A DNA stretch of 64,000 nucleotides from Melieria omissa. Taxonomy: Eukaryota; Arthropoda; Insecta; Diptera; Ulidiidae. Position numbers and translations under genes: made by a program. Shown here one piece after another: positions 60,486 through 64,000 of the stretch. The stretch spans positions 6,101,851 to 6,165,850 of the forward strand of contig OZ020267.1 in NCBI GenBank assembly GCA_963971225.1, read 5' to 3'. The notes beneath the pieces were generated by a model that worked only from the letters and a program-made list of their open reading frames with translations, was not told the origin of the DNA and did not search any database. Within the stretch, counting starts at the first letter, position 1; every line of letters starts with the position of its first letter.

Positions 60486-62144
60486 GGAAGTCCTCAACTC
60501 TTGATGCGACCAACTGTAGAAGAAGCGCACAAAGCAAAAACCTCAACGAAGACCTTTCAAGGCTGACTGCGGCCCGTTTATAGTTAAGCTAAATATTTCA
60601 AAATTATAATTTTATTTCCTTAAAATTAAAATAGAAAACCAGTCACAAAAACAAAAAAATTTAATCAACATTTATTTTAGAATCACCAACAAATAACTTT
60701 CAATATTTTCAACGCCTTGTCGCTTTACAACAGTTTTCAACTCGTTTATTAATTGTCTACAAAGTTTACTGACGTATGTATGTTCACATGTGTGTATATA
60801 TATTTGAATTATTCCATTTAATATTTTTAAGCTGACAACAACTGCCACACCTTACAGCAGCTTGCGGACACCGAATGTTGGCAAAATGTCCGTCAACACG
60901 TAATTGAACCGCAAATCCACACGAACACTAACAACACAACCACCAACCACAGACACATACACACGCACACATACGTACATACACGCACACATACTGCTGC
61001 ATATAAATTTAGTATTTTACGCTTTCACCTTCACGCTTCTCCCCTGTCGCAACGTCTGACGTTAAAAACTGAACCGATGCACAATCAACTGAACATCCAA
61101 AATAATTAAATGCGGTTATGGCCCCCAGGCAGCGGCGCACAATACAGTGGTGTCATCAGCAACAACAACAACACTAACAGCAACAGCAGCGAGACATCTG
61201 CAACATTGGCATTGGTTGTGACAACAACAAAAACAACAACAAGAGCGCACACAGCCACAGACAACCAACGGACAACGGGTGCGGCACAAGGCGCAGTCGA
61301 GTGCAAAGTTTTGTCACTTAATTGAAATATTCGCCCCAAGATTAAAACTTTTCACGAGTGTTTTGGCGTACATTTTTAAAAGTTTGCCATGTTCTACAAG
61401 TGTGCGTGAATGTAGCCGAGTCGCTCGCACCCCGCCACGGCCGCCACACACACATACACGAATATGGATAATGTGTTTGTGGCACGGTGCGTGTGTATTA
61501 ATGCAAAAGTTTTAACATGGCCAACAACAGCAGCAACACCATGGAACAAATCTGCACAACAGCAGCCGCCGCAGCAGTGCCGCATTGCCGCATCGTCGTC
61601 ACAACCGTAAAACCGAAACAGGCCGAAATATTGCGTCGCAGCGCCTAAACGAACGAACTCCCAACCCGCCGCACCGGACACAATCTGAGCAGTGCAAACA
61701 AATTAAAAACAGCAAAAGCGGCAACAACTGCAAAATAGCAAACAACCATAGCCGCAGTCACAGCCACAACCACAGCCAGAGCGGCAAAAATATGTTGCCA
61801 CATTTCAAAAACTTGTTTCGAACAGCGCAGCGCAGCAGCAGCACACCGACCGGAAGAACGACTGGAACGGGCCAATTGTTGTCGTTTTGCTGCATGGAAA
61901 TTGTCGAGTGGGGAAATTCGTGCGAGTACATTTCAAATATTATGAATTCTGCTAATACCTGCAACTCTTTGGAATTTGGTTTTAAACTGTCGAGTGCTGT
62001 TGGATACATTTTTCGGGCGGCAGTTGGTGGATGGGTGCAGCATTGCTTAAAAATTCGATGAAACAATTGGAAACTTTTCCAAGCTCAATGTCCGTGAATC
62101 ATCCTTAAGAGATAAGCTTTGGCCCTCATATGCTTGATGCAGCC
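60486..62144. other. Noncoding stretch, no gene accepted
   Basis: CA runs (60955-60995) and CAA/CAG-rich DNA (61140-61270, 61520-61860). A 158-codon plus frame at 61585-62061 is Asn/His/Ser-rich, typical of such DNA. An untranslated first exon of an unseen gene is possible but unsupported. Confidence 0.4.
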
Positions 62145-62700
62145 TTAACACTAGAATGCCTTTGCGAGTCTAAATGACTACAGTGAAGTCTTTTATAATT
62201 TTTAATTACAAGGCTTTCTGAAAGAAAGACTTTGATGACATTTATAATTTTTGAAACCAAATTAAATTTAAACTAACACTCGAATGTCTTTTCGAGTCTA
62301 AATGAATACATTGATATCGTTTTTTTTTTAATTTTCTTACATGGCTTTCTGAAAGAAAATCTTTATAATTCTTGAACCTAAATTAAATAAAAAACTACAA
62401 TTATTATTATTGTGTGAAAAACCCAATCGGTAACTTTTATACTTCTTAAATCCAAATTTAATATTACTTTAACTAACACAAGAATGCCTTTTCGAGTCTA
62501 AATGACTACACTGACGTGTTTTTTTTTCTTTTTTTACATGGCTTTCTGAAAGAAAAACTTCGGTGGCTTTTACAATTCTTGACTCCAAATTAAATAAAAA
62601 ATTTAAATTATTATTATTGTCTGAAAGAAAAACTTTGGTGACTTGTATAATTTTTTAACCCAAATTTAATAAAAAATTAAAATTATTATTATTGTATAAA
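62145..62700. repeat. Tandem copies of a TTAACACTAGAA-headed repeat
   Basis: Three head segments, CACTAGAATGCCTTTGCGAG (62149), CACTCGAATGTC (62277) and CACAAGAATGCC (62477), are each followed by TCTAAATGANTACA, GGCTTTCTGAAAGAAA and AAATTAAAT blocks. Spacing is 128 and 200 bp. The first head follows TTAA, and its first eight bases equal those of the piggyBac-like MITE at 53053. Confidence 0.7.
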
Positions 62701-62764
62701 ATCTCCCTTATGAAATCGTTACAAGATTTCACATGCGATTTTAAAAAAGGTTGGATTGTTGTTG

Positions 62765-62913
62765 TTGTTTTGGGATTCAAACCCCCAAACTATGTATCTG
62801 TTTGTTACAAAATGTGTAGGTAGCAAATACTCGTATAGTTTCAAATCATTTTGGGCTCAAAAGTTGTGCATGAAAAACCCCCAACATGATATCCTGTAAC
62901 ATATGCGTCACTG
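62765..62913 (-). mobile_element. Family H hAT-like MITE, inverted copy
   Basis: In reverse complement it reads CAGTGACGCATATGTTACAGG, then TTGGGGGTTTTTCATGCAC, TTTTGAGCCCAAAATG and TTTGGGGGTTTGAA, the family order. The far end is unclear. Confidence 0.6.
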
Positions 62914-64000
62914 AGTGGGCCGTATTCTTATTAATGAAAACCGCCGACTTGATCTTTAAGTTTCCATAAAGTTCGTATGTATTCAGCCCGATATCTGCAA
63001 TCATCGACTTGCCTCCTTATTGCTGTATCACGCGTTGTTTCAAGTCGATTTCAGTAGCTGAGGGTCCTGAATTCCAAAGACAGATATTCTCACACAAACT
63101 GTGTGATTGTTTCATTGTCCTCGAAGAACTGTCTGCAGGTACATAACTGCCCGAACAAATCTTAATAACGCACAGTGTCCTTTGAAGTTTGTTGATTATT
63201 TTAATAGGTTACTCTTTAACCATGGTAGATGATCAATTAATCGGTTTGGAGGTAATCATAATTCTTGGCAGCTGTTGTTATTTCGTGCCCTATGACCTAA
63301 TGAGTCATGAGCTTTGTAACGCTAGAATTTAGATAGTAGTTGGGTATTGCACACTGTGACCACTACTGAACTATTGAGAGCCCTACTTGCTGATAGAAGA
63401 CAATCCTAACCTACAGTCCAATTTCAACTTAGGAGTTATCGTGAGTTTAGGTGTTTGGCGTCTCTGATTGCTAGTTGATTCTGGCCCAAATTTTGTCTCC
63501 TCCTGTGAGATAGAACGTGATAATGGAAGATGATGGAAGATATGCTGTCTACATGCAAGAAATCGCAGCAATTAGGATCTCACATCGAAACCGGCGGATA
63601 TATTTTTAAAGTGGTCAAGGAACTCGTCTACCTAAACGCCAAAAGCAGCACCAGTGATGTCAGCCTGGAGATAAAGCAAAGTATTTGAAGTAGTCCTACA
63701 AATAGAAGCTACAATGGCTTCAATGAGCAATTGAGTAGCAGAAATCTTTCTCGACCAACAAAACTTGGAATGGAAATTATAGTGAAACGACATAGCGGCG
63801 CTTCGAGTGTTCAAGGGGAAGTTACTTCGCAAATCGAGGCGCAAAGCACTACTGTCTCGGTACCCGGTAACGGATTGTTATGGCTAGTTAAGTAAGAAAG
63901 TAAGTAATGGAAGATGATGTGTTCCGGAGTTTCCTTGCTCCTCCACAGAGAGGCGTACACCTCCATTACGCTCGTTGATGCACTGAAAAAAGTATGGAAT
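62914..64000. other. Noncoding stretch to the window end
   Basis: GC-balanced sequence with short frames on both strands. It has the texture of eroded transposon DNA, but I could not assign it. A GATGATGGAAGAT word near 63524-63542 resembles one near 63909-63921. Confidence 0.4.

Noticed and set aside
61585..62061. 158-residue plus-strand frame
   Set aside because: Asn/His/Ser-rich from CAA/CAG-type DNA; no signal of selection, splice context or family.

Overview
The window looks like AT-rich euchromatic DNA from a higher (acalyptrate) fly, most plausibly a tephritid-type fruit fly. The main evidence is a complete, intron-containing Rh2-type opsin gene (minus strand, 38805-40357) whose protein matches Drosophila Rh2 closely over its whole length. 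The window also contains several DNA transposon types, LINE fragments and tRNA-headed SINEs typical of fly genomes. The genus cannot be fixed from the sequence alone.

Coding content is sparse. I support two intact genes: the five-exon Rh2 opsin and a small two-exon gene for a secreted 129-residue protein of unknown function (minus strand, 57452-57929). There is one candidate orphan exon (25223-25365, plus strand) and one long unsupported ORF (59086-59661). The remaining protein-like stretches are dead transposons: mariner transposase pieces (30067-30330, 37727-38146), a Jockey-like LINE remnant (54326-54915, minus), an R1-clade LINE 3' half ending in poly(A) (54918-55975, plus) and a short LINE zinc-knuckle remnant (47813-47915, minus).

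Layout. 1-7725: SINE, hAT-like, TTAA-flanked and other terminal-inverted-repeat (TIR) elements lying side by side. 7726-10670: unique noncoding DNA. 10671-13330: about 2.7 kb of consecutive pentanucleotide satellites (TGTGA, TGAGA, TCAGA, TTGGA, TTTTA). 13340-26000: mostly unique noncoding DNA with SINEs, MITEs and a 260-bp tandem duplication. 26090-27450: purine-rich minisatellite. 33446-35090: degenerate GATA/GATT array. 37546-38336: a TTAA element with a mariner remnant inside. 38805-40500: Rh2 with a candidate promoter site. 41250-43350: MITE, TIR element, SINE and LINE tail in a row. 49718-50623: CATT array inside a TIR element. 52531-57092: a nested transposon cluster three levels deep. 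57452-57929: secreted-protein gene. 59939-60481 and 62145-62700: further TTAA-type elements.

The two genes show no functional link to each other. The most interesting content is the record of repeat evolution: copies with and without insertions lie in the same window, so insertion events and their target-site duplications can be read directly. I found no convincing new multigene system.
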